Positions 16,929 to 24,492 of a DNA stretch of 64,000 nucleotides are shown here, piece after piece. Numbering within the stretch: the stretch's first letter is position 1; every line of letters begins with the position of its first letter. The notes below the pieces were generated by a model. The model saw only the letters and a list, made by a program, of their open reading frames with translations, searched no databases and was not told the origin of the DNA. The translations under genes and the position numbers were made by a program. Origin of the DNA: Lachnospiraceae bacterium (lineage in GTDB: Bacteria > Bacillota > Clostridia > Lachnospirales > Lachnospiraceae). The DNA lies in NCBI GenBank assembly GCA_910575605.1, contig CAJTEW010000018.1:1-64000 (forward strand), given 5' to 3'.

Positions 16929-17120
16929 CTACTTCAATTGTTTAAAGTGCTGTATACATTTTAATGTTTCTATCACAAACTCTTGATATAGATCTTCATC
17001 AAATACTCCCCATATTAAAGCATTTCTGATTAGCATTGGGCGAAACATCTCCAATATCTGTTCTATGGCCTTCTTGTCTCCTTGCTGAGCCCTAAATAAA
17101 ATCTCTTCAAATTCCATCAT
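16929..17120 (-). CDS. Small sigma region 2-like/HTH_16 protein (half of a split sigma factor)
   Basis: The 63 residues (EILFRAQQGDKKAIEQILE, then LYQEFVIETLKCI) resemble the N-terminal region 2.1-2.2 helices of sigma-70 factors and the short helix-turn-helix proteins paired with sigma-like genes on Tn916-type elements. It is too short to act alone. Its ATG overlaps the stop of the sigma region 4-like gene (ATGA), implying a stoichiometric pair, comparable in plan to SigO/RsoA of Bacillus. Confidence 0.75.
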   Translation of the reverse strand: MMEFEEILFRAQQGDKKAIEQILEMFRPMLIRNALIWGVFDEDLYQEFVIETLKCIQHFKQLK

Positions 17121-17554
17121 CTGTCACCTCCCATCCATTTTCGAATCTTGCAGATAGCATAATAATAGATATTCTTTACCTTATCTTCCTTAATTCCATT
17201 CAAACAACCTACCTCTCTAAAAGTTCTCTCCTCAAAAACATGCTGGTAAATGAAATGCCTTTCATCCTCTCGAAGCATCATAAGGGCTTCTATAAGCCTG
17301 TGGTCGGATAATTCATTCCATCCCGGATATCGTCCTTCTTGTTCTCTGGAAAGAATTTCTTCTCTACAACGTAATTCAATCATTTCGTCTATAGAAAAAC
17401 TAAAATCCACCAAAGATTCTTCTAAAGGCTTTTCTACTCTGCTAATCTTTTCTTTTTTCTTCAGATAATTCCATCTTTTCCACCGGATACATTTCTGCAG
17501 ATATGCAGTAAAGTAATTCTTTATTTTATCTCCTGTATAATCATATTCGTTCAT
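17117..17554 (-). CDS. Sigma-70 family factor, region 4-bearing half
   Basis: This 145-aa protein has a basic, aromatic N-terminal helix (YLQKCIRWKRWNYL), which resembles region 2.4/3, and a C-terminal helix-turn-helix with the FREVGCLNGIKEDKVKNIYY pattern of region 4. ATG 17554 with GGAGGG upstream is preferred over an earlier alternative start. It is the first gene of the run leading into the cargo and is divergent from the XRE gene at 17965. It probably drives the cargo or element genes together with the downstream small partner. Confidence 0.78.
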   Translation of the reverse strand: MNEYDYTGDKIKNYFTAYLQKCIRWKRWNYLKKKEKISRVEKPLEESLVDFSFSIDEMIELRCREEILSREQEGRYPGWNELSDHRLIEALMMLREDERHFIYQHVFEERTFREVGCLNGIKEDKVKNIYYYAICKIRKWMGGDR

Positions 17555-17964
17555 GTTTCCCTCCAAAAATCTTCAAAATCAATTTCTTTCAAAGATTTCT
17601 AAGGGTGGAGAACGGCAATGACACTCCATGGCAGACTCTATTTCTACATAAAAAATACTGCCAAACCGGCATATTACCAGTCTGACAGCATAAAAAGGTA
17701 ATCGAATTTTATGTGTTATATGAAGCGTTATTGCGTAATATACTGCATGTATGCAAGTCTCATACACCCACCATGCGGTTACGATTTTTTTAACAAACTA
17801 CTTACTGCATATATTCCTTTCCTGCCATATATAAAATTAAATTCCTTGTTTTCCTGCCTACCATACATTAAACACGCAATATAATACGCATAAACAGGTA
17901 TCTTAACGCATTTCATATAGTGCATATCTCATGTAAAATATAAGAACTAAGTGAGGTGATACAA
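17555..17964. other. Divergent intergenic region of about 410 bp
   Basis: AT-rich DNA between the sigma-like gene (minus) and the XRE gene (plus). It must contain promoters for both. I find no convincing reading frame or RNA gene; scattered CATA/TATG motifs could be operator half-sites but do not form a clear dyad. Confidence 0.5.
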
Positions 17965-18297
17965 ATGATGGCTAAGAAATTATTAGGAGATGCAGTAAAA
18001 GAAGAACGATTAAGAAGAAACCTGTCCCAGAATGCCCTTGCTGAAATGGTGCATGTATCTCTCCGCACTATTTCTGATATCGAAAATTACAATGGTAATC
18101 CCCGTTTTGAAAATCTGTACTTATTGGCATCTTATCTAAATCTATCCATAGACGCAGTATTTAATGGTGAAAACGAGCCCATGGATTCTACCATGAAACA
18201 GATTATCGCAGAACTTAATCAGTGTTCCAATGAAACAAAGCGCCTGGCACTGGGAACATTGCGCGGCCTTTTATCCGCAGCGACCCAAAACCAATAG
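17965..18297 (+). CDS. XRE family transcriptional regulator
   Basis: The 110-aa protein has an N-terminal helix-turn-helix of the Cro/C1 type (LRRNLSQNALAEMVHVSLRT, then ISDIENYNGNPRF) and a helical C-terminus. ATG 17965 or 17968 both follow GAGGTGAT at suitable distance. It is divergent from the sigma pair and next to the ParMR genes. It may repress the split sigma operon or partition genes. Confidence 0.88.
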   Translation: MMAKKLLGDAVKEERLRRNLSQNALAEMVHVSLRTISDIENYNGNPRFENLYLLASYLNLSIDAVFNGENEPMDSTMKQIIAELNQCSNETKRLALGTLRGLLSAATQNQ

Positions 18298-18351
18298 TCT
18301 TTATTTTGCATCCCATATTGACTTAACCATTGTTTCTGAGTATAAAAATGG

Positions 18352-18384
18352 AATCTGTGAATAATCTGTGAGTAATCTGTGAGT
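18352..18384. repeat. Three tandem 11-bp repeats near parMR
   Basis: AATCTGTGAAT, AATCTGTGAGT and AATCTGTGAGT follow each other without a gap. The 11-bp period puts them on one face of the helix, as in the parC centromere of ParM/ParR systems. They lie between the XRE stop and the parR stop. Confidence 0.6.
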
Positions 18385-18417
18385 TGAGATAGAGAATAAA
18401 AAATATCCGGATATGAT

Positions 18418-18450
18418 AAAAGCAGCCTCGCTTATGATGAGACTGCTTTT
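18418..18450. terminator. Bidirectional terminator between xre and parR
   Basis: AAAAGCAG-CTC and GAG-CTGCTTTT form a stem flanked by A-rich and T-rich tracts on the two sides. It separates convergent genes and fits a terminator for both. Confidence 0.7.
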
Positions 18451-18497
18451 TATCTGTTACTCTTTGTAACATCTATATCCTATATTTATGAACCCGG

Positions 18498-18869
18498 TTA
18501 ATTTCTTCGGAAAGTGTCCATTGCCGCCATGATATTCTGGGTTATACTTTCATCCATTTCCTTCTCTTCAGGCGAGAGATCCAAAACCGAATCGGAAGGA
18601 TTCACTTCCTTATCAGCAGGGGGTGCCAGGTGCCTGTTCATGACTTTTTCCAGTTCCTTCTGTATCAGCTTTTCCAATAGAGGCTGAAATGATTCCACAT
18701 GAAAATCAGGGATTCTTTCTGAATCAACACCATCCACATAGCTTAAAATAGCGGTAGCTATCAACTGCGCTTTCTTTTTCGTTCCATTCAGGATCTCTGC
18801 AGCCCGTACATGGACTGGATCAGTTTCATCAAATCCAATGGTAAATACATACGGATTTTTCTTTGCCAT
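18498..18869 (-). CDS. parR: ParR-like partition adaptor
   Basis: The gene directly follows parM. The N-terminal 50 residues have the ribbon-helix-helix-like pattern of ParR DNA-binding domains (a short strand YVFTIGFDE, then helices around RAAEILNGTKKKAQLIATAIL), and an acidic helical C-terminus could contact the ParM filament. ATG 18869 has GGGAAG upstream; a GTG at 18878 overlapping the parM stop is an alternative. The family identity rests on position and general layout. Confidence 0.7.
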   Translation of the reverse strand: MAKKNPYVFTIGFDETDPVHVRAAEILNGTKKKAQLIATAILSYVDGVDSERIPDFHVESFQPLLEKLIQKELEKVMNRHLAPPADKEVNPSDSVLDLSPEEKEMDESITQNIMAAMDTFRRN

Positions 18870-18874
18870 TCCTA

Positions 18875-19807
18875 TCACTTCCCATTCTTATATGCGCGGT
18901 ATAACAAGTCATATCCCCTGGCATTCGCCTTCAGATCTTCAATAAACAGATATTTTCCCAGACGATCTGATTTTTCGAGGAATTGCTTCAGCAGGACCGC
19001 ACCACCGCCAATAAAGACCGTATAGGATGTCTTGGTATCAATTCCGCGCTCCCTGATACTGTTCAGTAGATCTGTCACAAAATCATGTACCATGCTCTCA
19101 GTCATATGTACCACACTGTCATCATAATACTGTGTATTCCCGGAAAGGATACTGTCAATGTCTGTATCCTCCAGTAGCATGTCATATTCGCTGTTGACAC
19201 TGGAGATAATCTGGTTATACATAGTAATCACACCTTTTTCCAGGGAATCGCAATATCCCATATCCGGCTTTCCTTTCCTTATCAGGAGGTAATCGGTTGT
19301 AAAGCCTCCGATATCAATGCCGACTGCCTTCGGGATTTGCATGATGTCCTGACCTACGGTCATCATGGCCGCGAAGTCCTGTACAAAAGCCCGAACCTCC
19401 TGGATACAGATATGATAAATCTTTCCGTTAAAATTCAGATCCAATACTTTGCCTTCCGCTCGGAAAAATGCCTCATACTTTTCATAAAGCTCTGCAAAAT
19501 GCTTCGGCGGCAGTCCGATAGGAAGCTGGATCTGCACCACATCCTCTGGTTGAATCTGTTCCTTCCCTTCTAGCTCCATTGCAATCGCAAACAGTGTGAG
19601 AATAAAGAACCGGAAGTCTAAAGTCTTATCCCTCTGGTAGGGAATCCGCTGCTCACTGAGGGTATAATACTTTCCCTCATATTGAAGATACTGCTCACCC
19701 CTGGCAGGCTTCTTATCCAGCACATTTAGGCCGCTTGTAAAAATAAAATGGCAGGTCTTCATATTCCGGTTTCCGTGGTCTACTGCAACTCTTAGTTTCT
19801 TAATCAT
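18875..19807 (-). CDS. parM: ParM/StbA-type actin-like ATPase
   Basis: Actin-fold ATPase of 310 aa, the motor of type II plasmid segregation. The phosphate 1 motif is VAVDHGNRNMK (residues 7-17), phosphate 2 is VGIDIGGFTTDY near 164, and the adenosine motif is VFIGGGAVLL near 266. It forms an operon with the small parR gene, whose start overlaps its stop. A partition system on an integrated element implies an extrachromosomal stage. Confidence 0.9.
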   Translation of the reverse strand: MIKKLRVAVDHGNRNMKTCHFIFTSGLNVLDKKPARGEQYLQYEGKYYTLSEQRIPYQRDKTLDFRFFILTLFAIAMELEGKEQIQPEDVVQIQLPIGLPPKHFAELYEKYEAFFRAEGKVLDLNFNGKIYHICIQEVRAFVQDFAAMMTVGQDIMQIPKAVGIDIGGFTTDYLLIRKGKPDMGYCDSLEKGVITMYNQIISSVNSEYDMLLEDTDIDSILSGNTQYYDDSVVHMTESMVHDFVTDLLNSIRERGIDTKTSYTVFIGGGAVLLKQFLEKSDRLGKYLFIEDLKANARGYDLLYRAYKNGK

Positions 19808-20031
19808 ACATCATCCACTCCTTTGTCATTGATACATACTCTGTACGTGCGAGCTATGTAAAGCGCAACCAACTCTCATAAATTCATGCTCAGATAAGTT
19901 TTGATTCCAGATTATGTCCTGTTCGTATTATTCTGAATATAGCATGGAAAAAGGCACCGGCCAAATGCCGATGCCCACTCTATTTTCCTGATTCTCACTG
20001 CTTTGCGCAGCACATTAATTTGCACATATTG
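19808..20031. other. Intergenic upstream of parM
   Basis: Holds the presumed parM promoter. I see no repeated iterons here, which is why the tandem repeats at 18352-18384 are the better centromere candidate. A short hairpin (GGCACCGGCCAAATGCCGATGCC) near 19951-19973 could terminate the Rpn remnant. Confidence 0.4.
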
Positions 20032-20355
20032 TTATATTCCAAACATTTTTCTTGTGCTTTCTACCTCTTCTGGCTCGCAGCCGACTTCCGCCGCAATCTG
20101 CTCATCTGTAAGATTCGGATTGCTTTTCACTGTCTGAAAGATTCTTCCTGACAGAATCAATCCTTCCTGTCTTCCCTGCTATTCCGCCTCTTGCTGCTTC
20201 ACCTGGATATCTTCCTCATAGCTGTACTCTGCAAGCAACATGTTTTCAGCCTCGCTTCCTTTCCGTTTCAGATAATCTGCCAGTATTCCACGGTCAATAC
20301 ATTCCCTGATTGCCTTCTTAATTGCGCTTTTTTCACCGGAATGCTCCCTTATTTT
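20032..20355 (-). pseudogene. Rpn/PD-(D/E)XK transposase-like protein, C-terminal remnant
   Basis: The minus strand encodes KAIRECIDRGILADYLKRKG, a Tyr-Glu-rich stretch, and then the GRQEGLILSGRIF and LTDEQIAAEVGCEPEEV segments typical of the end of Rpn-type recombination-promoting nucleases. There is an in-frame TAG after EAE near 20180, a stop before the first conserved residues, and no N-terminal nuclease domain. It is a decayed fragment. Confidence 0.75.
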
Positions 20356-20397
20356 CTCTTATACTACCACACTTCAATTTTTGTTTCAATTATGCTT

Positions 20398-20811
20398 TTA
20401 TGCTGCTTCATTCCTTGCTTCTTCCTTAACATATTCCTCAAATAATTCCTGATACCGCTTATATCCCTGCGGAATCAACGGCGCTTTCAGAGAAGTTTTT
20501 GACCAAAGGATCAGTTCTTCCTCCTCCACATGATAGGGACTGCCCGGATAAAAAGCTCCGCCAGAATACCTTGGAGTGCTCGGTTTTGCAATCTCTTCCA
20601 GTTCAGTCTTCGTCTTTGCCTTCATAATGAAATCAGCCTTTTTACAAAATACTGTCTCAACTAGTTCCGGCAGAAACCCTTCTTCTTCATACTGTGCCGT
20701 AAGTCCTCTCATTTTCCTTAACGCATCAAATCTGCGGGAACGTAATTTTTCCGTCAGTCTATTATCCATTAATAATTCCGTCATATAACGGCTGTATTCC
20801 AAATCTATCAT
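20398..20811 (-). CDS. Hypothetical protein, 137 aa
   Basis: The N-terminal half is charged and helical; the C-terminal half contains a PSTPRYSGGAFYPGSPYHVE loop region and a final acidic helix. No signal peptide or membrane segment is seen. It follows the sortase gene by 15 bp on the same strand and is probably co-transcribed with it. I do not recognise the family. Confidence 0.65.
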   Translation of the reverse strand: MIDLEYSRYMTELLMDNRLTEKLRSRRFDALRKMRGLTAQYEEEGFLPELVETVFCKKADFIMKAKTKTELEEIAKPSTPRYSGGAFYPGSPYHVEEEELILWSKTSLKAPLIPQGYKRYQELFEEYVKEEARNEAA

Positions 20812-20826
20812 CTCTCGGTTCTCCTC

Positions 20827-21621
20827 TTAATTCTGAATTTTCTGTACCAGTTTCCCATGTACCAGATAGCGGTAATTCCTGTCTGTATTCACACAGGTCG
20901 AGAGTGTCACGATATAGTCTGAATCAGTTACCGTTACTCCCGTATCATAGCCGGAATACGAGAGTACTGTATCCACAAACTTCTGGAAATCCTCTGGCTC
21001 TGGAAAGGAGTAAGTATATCCAATGCTTCCATTCCGGCCTGCATAACAGGATATGATCTGATATTCCAGTACAGATCCCGGTACATAGATATAAAAGTAT
21101 GGATACTGTTGGTACAGGCTCTGGTCCTGGTAACGGTCAAGCATACCGAACATACTTCCGTTTTTCATATTATGGCCATAGACAATAGTATTACTGTCTG
21201 AAAAATCCGGCTGATTATGATAATCCACAAAGATACTTCCGTTCTTATTTTCTTGTCCGTCAAACATATGGTGCAGGTAATAGTAATTGTCCTTCCCCTG
21301 TACTACCGGATAACTGATATTCAACGCAGGAATTTGAATCCATGTGATAACATCCGGGTTGACCTTCTTAAGCCCTTCAAAATCAACCTGCAGATATCCG
21401 TTTCCAGTATCCTCTGTACCTTTTTCAGAGCCGTCGTCATCATCTGTTGAACAATCGTCTTTTCCCTCTGGCTCCTGCACGTAATCCTGCAGTTCCTCAT
21501 AGGTTTCCGCTCCCTGATGATATTCTGCATAAATGCAAAACAGTTTCCATGCCGCAAATACAAAGACTGCAAGCGAAGTAAGCAGTAAAATCAAAGATGC
21601 GTAATCTCTCTTTTTTCTCAT
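20827..21621 (-). CDS. srtB: Class B sortase
   Basis: A membrane-anchored transpeptidase of 264 aa. Residues 9-30 form the N-terminal signal anchor, followed by an acidic linker. The sortase barrel carries the catalytic His in TIVYGHNM, Cys in IVTLSTCVN and Arg in RNYRYLVHG. SrtB-type enzymes on integrative elements usually attach element-encoded surface proteins needed for mating. No LPXTG-type or NPQTN-type substrate is visible in the window. Confidence 0.93.
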   Translation of the reverse strand: MRKKRDYASLILLLTSLAVFVFAAWKLFCIYAEYHQGAETYEELQDYVQEPEGKDDCSTDDDDGSEKGTEDTGNGYLQVDFEGLKKVNPDVITWIQIPALNISYPVVQGKDNYYYLHHMFDGQENKNGSIFVDYHNQPDFSDSNTIVYGHNMKNGSMFGMLDRYQDQSLYQQYPYFYIYVPGSVLEYQIISCYAGRNGSIGYTYSFPEPEDFQKFVDTVLSYSGYDTGVTVTDSDYIVTLSTCVNTDRNYRYLVHGKLVQKIQN

Positions 21622-21727
21622 GTATCATTTCCTCCTGATAAATAAATGTTTCTTCTAAGAACGCTTTTTATAGTACCTGTAGAAAAGCCAGAGTTCTTAT
21701 ATCCTCTGGCTTATGTAATTCTATTTT

Positions 21728-22912
21728 TCAAATACTCCCGTTTGGTTGTTTCTTCGTACTTCTCCTGGTGGCATAGTAAAAATCATCTATCCCTTTTATC
21801 CTTCCATACCATTCACCCCTTTCATCCATGTCCCAGATCATCCTCTGTACCGGCAGGGAAAGGTTCCGGCAGCCTTCATAAAGCTTCTTGCAGCCGTTTT
21901 GTAGGATCTCCCTCTTTTTCGCCTTAAAAGGGCAGTAGTCATGTACCCCGGCATCCAGGCATTCCCCGCATTTTTTATGGTTTCCGTCACACTTCACCCT
22001 CATCTTCTTGTCCATGTCGTAAGCCTCATAAATCAGCTTCAGATTTCTCTTTGAAAGACTTTCTAACACAGGATGGAGGCTCCGGTACTGGTTGACTCCC
22101 GGTGCACACAAAAATGTATCTCCGGACAGATAATGGGCAATCGTTCCTTTTAGTGCCCCTTCTGTCACATACATTGTTTCAGCATCCAAATTCCCAATTA
22201 CATGCACCGGACTGCCGGAAGAAACGCCCATCTGATAGTTGGAGCTGGAAAGCCAGATGTATTTTCTGGAATCCGTCACAAAATCAAGCCGAATCTGGAA
22301 TCCCTGTATCAATCCCTTTATAGAAAGAATCGGAATCAGGATGCCAGAGTTTTTGGCTGTAAAATGAATACTCCAAGCTCCATCTTCGCCTTGATAGAAA
22401 CCAGGCACTCCTTTCAAAGTACAACCCTTGTCTTCCAGCCGTTCCGCCAGCTTTTTGATTCCAAATAACGGAACACTCCGATATTTCTGAATTGCAATCT
22501 GCTCCGGCGTCAATCCGCGCTTTTGCAGATCTTCCTGATGCTTCCTCGATAATGTAAGCATGGAAAGCATCTGGGAATAGGTCTGATCAATTTCCCTATC
22601 CGAAGCCCGTTCGCTGTTTACCGGTGCTGGCGGTTCCAAATCTCTTTCCGGTTTTACTGACCTTTGGTAATCATCCCGATACTGTCCGAGATTTAATGCC
22701 TCCCGAATCTGTTGGTTTGCCTCCGTCTTTGTGACGTTATACAGTTTGGAATACAAATCCAGCATTCCGCCGTGTGCATCGCAATAATTACAACGGAAAA
22801 CATTTTTTTCAATGTTGATGTTTAGCTTTCCCGTCTTGTGGTTGCAAAATGGACAGTCCACATCATACGACCTCGCATTTTTACGCCGGATGGTAAGATT
22901 CAGCACCCGCAC
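21728..22912 (-). CDS. CHC2 zinc-finger primase-like protein (start region disturbed)
   Basis: The N-terminal zinc finger reads CPFCNHKTGKLNIN, then VFRCNYCDAHGG (residues 19-50), as in DnaG-type and phage primases. The C-terminal part resembles a toprim-like/DUF3854 domain (MYVTEGALKGTIAHYLSG near 248) and ends with extra Cys-rich motifs (KCDGNHKKCGECLDAGVHDYC). The first usable in-frame start is GTG 22912, without a good ribosome site. The strong AAGGAGG upstream instead serves an ATG whose frame hits TGA after three codons, or one that gives a 13-codon leader ending on this GTG. See the separate finding. Confidence 0.82.
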   Translation of the reverse strand: MRVLNLTIRRKNARSYDVDCPFCNHKTGKLNINIEKNVFRCNYCDAHGGMLDLYSKLYNVTKTEANQQIREALNLGQYRDDYQRSVKPERDLEPPAPVNSERASDREIDQTYSQMLSMLTLSRKHQEDLQKRGLTPEQIAIQKYRSVPLFGIKKLAERLEDKGCTLKGVPGFYQGEDGAWSIHFTAKNSGILIPILSIKGLIQGFQIRLDFVTDSRKYIWLSSSNYQMGVSSGSPVHVIGNLDAETMYVTEGALKGTIAHYLSGDTFLCAPGVNQYRSLHPVLESLSKRNLKLIYEAYDMDKKMRVKCDGNHKKCGECLDAGVHDYCPFKAKKREILQNGCKKLYEGCRNLSLPVQRMIWDMDERGEWYGRIKGIDDFYYATRRSTKKQPNGSI

Positions 22913-22973
22913 TACATCCCGAATGTCGTAGCAAATCCAGATATATCATACATCCATAAACACGCCTCCTTTC

Positions 22974-23078
22974 GTTATCAGAGCATTCCGGAACCTCTAA
23001 ATCTGCTTTCAACGGATAATATTATCCGTATAGAGTACGTAGATGTTAAGTAAAACTTCCCGGAATGACGCTGATAAC
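22974..23078. repeat. Nested palindrome, possible ssDNA structure or origin
   Basis: An outer imperfect inverted repeat (22974-22991 with 23060-23078, GTTATCAG...CTGATAAC) surrounds a perfect palindrome ACGGATAATATTATCCGT at 23012-23029. It lies between the annealing protein and primase genes, where a single-strand origin or a transcription attenuator would make sense. Confidence 0.5.
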
Positions 23079-23107
23079 TGTTTTTTGAAAAGGTATCATT
23101 CCCCTAT

Positions 23108-24241
23108 CTAACCAGCCATTGGCATAGCCGCATTTAAAAGGACTCTGGCTGCAGCCGGGATCAGATGGTTCTTGCCGGAATAACTCTGTGCGAACCACTC
23201 CAGGTTCTTTGGGCTTTCCACTGCAACCTGTCCCATCGTCTTACCGCCAAACTTCCCGTTCCCGTTAATCACTACCTGCGTAGCCTGTTCATACGTCATG
23301 CGCTGTACCAGTTCTTCTACCGGAAGTGATTCATCCAGAGAAGCGGTGGGAGAGTACTGACTAGAAGACTGGGAATTCCCTTGCATCTGCGGCATCTGAC
23401 CTGCCTGCTGGTTCTGATTCCCAAAACTATTCTGCATCTGAGGTGTTCCTGACGGATTCTGCCCGATCGTTGTGCCTTTTTCCTGAGCCTGCTGATAAAA
23501 CTGGTTCATCATAGGATTGGATTGTGCTGACACCGAAGACTGTGGATTAGCTGTTCCCTGCGGTATAGTCTGTGACTGATTGCCCTGGTTCTGTGCGGTT
23601 GCCTGCATGCCTTGATTTTCCGTCATGGCATGCTGCATCTGCGGGTTCCCTGCCATAGCGAGCTGTGGATTCTGTCCATACTGATTAGCAGGTGGGATAT
23701 TGTTCCCCTGCATACCAGACTGCATCTGTGGGTTCCGCGTCATGCCTCCCTGTGGGATATCATTCCCCTGTACCTGGGATTGCACCACTGTCCCCGGAAT
23801 CTGGATTCCCGCATCTACCTGCATAGGATCATTCTCTTCCCCCACATCGGCAAACTGGAGACCAAATCCGGCATCAGAGAGCGCACGTCCTACGGCAGCC
23901 GTCTCCGCCATTTCCAAAAATTTATCCCCAAAATTTGGATCATTAGTTCGGAATCTCTGGGAAAATGCATTGGCAATATAATTTTCCTCTGCATCGCATT
24001 TATCCAGATAGATTCTTGCCTCCACGATTGCCATGTTCTCCGTAAAGCTTCGGATACTGCTGACAATCTTTCCTAACGGATGTACAAGACGGAACCATAG
24101 CTTCCGGTATTTCACATCCAGATAAAGTTGATCCTCCCGTCCCTCCTTAGTAAGTGTTCTTGCCAGCTCCATCGGGTTAAATCCCTCTACACGGTTCAAT
24201 GCCGCGACTGCCTCTGACCGGTCATATAACTTTTCTTTCAT
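23108..24241 (-). CDS. Single-strand annealing protein (Rad52/Erf-like), Met/Gln-rich tail
   Basis: Residues 40-130 contain AIVEARIYLDKCD and FLEMAETAAVGRALSDAGFG, which resemble the strand-and-helix core of Rad52/Erf/Sak-type annealing proteins, including the AET-GRAL motif. Residues about 150-300 are low complexity, rich in Met, Gln, Asn and Pro (NPQMQ and QGMQ units). A short conserved C-terminal domain follows. These proteins pair with exonucleases such as YqaJ, whose gene is 2 kb upstream in the same direction. The family is inferred from motif spacing only. Confidence 0.65.
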   Translation of the reverse strand: MKEKLYDRSEAVAALNRVEGFNPMELARTLTKEGREDQLYLDVKYRKLWFRLVHPLGKIVSSIRSFTENMAIVEARIYLDKCDAEENYIANAFSQRFRTNDPNFGDKFLEMAETAAVGRALSDAGFGLQFADVGEENDPMQVDAGIQIPGTVVQSQVQGNDIPQGGMTRNPQMQSGMQGNNIPPANQYGQNPQLAMAGNPQMQHAMTENQGMQATAQNQGNQSQTIPQGTANPQSSVSAQSNPMMNQFYQQAQEKGTTIGQNPSGTPQMQNSFGNQNQQAGQMPQMQGNSQSSSQYSPTASLDESLPVEELVQRMTYEQATQVVINGNGKFGGKTMGQVAVESPKNLEWFAQSYSGKNHLIPAAARVLLNAAMPMAG

Positions 24242-24295
24242 TCTCTTACGCTCCTTTCATTCTCTTCGTGAAAAAGAAATGCAGACGATACCCTT

Positions 24296-24337
24296 TCATA
24301 AGAGTAATAGTCTGCATTTCTTTTAGATTGGAAAATT
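24296..24337 (-). promoter_or_regulatory. 42-bp element box, copy B
   Basis: Minus-strand AATTTTCCAATCT, 14 nt, CTATTACTCTTATGA, upstream of the annealing protein gene. Downstream of it a direct repeat of GTCTGCATTTCTTTT on the plus strand near 24310 and its complement around 24280 make a possible stem. It shares exact spacing with copies A and C. Confidence 0.6.
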
Positions 24338-24365
24338 CTTCTGTTTTTTATACTTTTTTAATAAT

Positions 24366-24482
24366 TTATTGAAATATCATACATAAAACCAGGAATATAC
24401 CTAACGATACTAAGATCATTTCCGCAATCCCATGTTTCCTCATAATACATATCCCTAAGATAAGAGAAATCAGTAATTTCAT
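24366..24482 (-). CDS. Small membrane peptide, 38 aa
   Basis: ATG 24482 has a perfect AAGGAGG six bases upstream; the site begins immediately after the helicase stop. The peptide is two short hydrophobic stretches around a charged turn (MRKHGIAEM). It is probably a real translated small membrane protein within the helicase operon. No function is known. Confidence 0.6.
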   Translation of the reverse strand: MKLLISLILGICIMRKHGIAEMILVSLGIFLVLCMIFQ

Positions 24483-24492
24483 TTTTTCCTCC

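Noticed and set aside
18352-18384. CRISPR array
   Set aside because: Three 11-bp repeats without spacers are far too short; no cas genes are present anywhere in the window.
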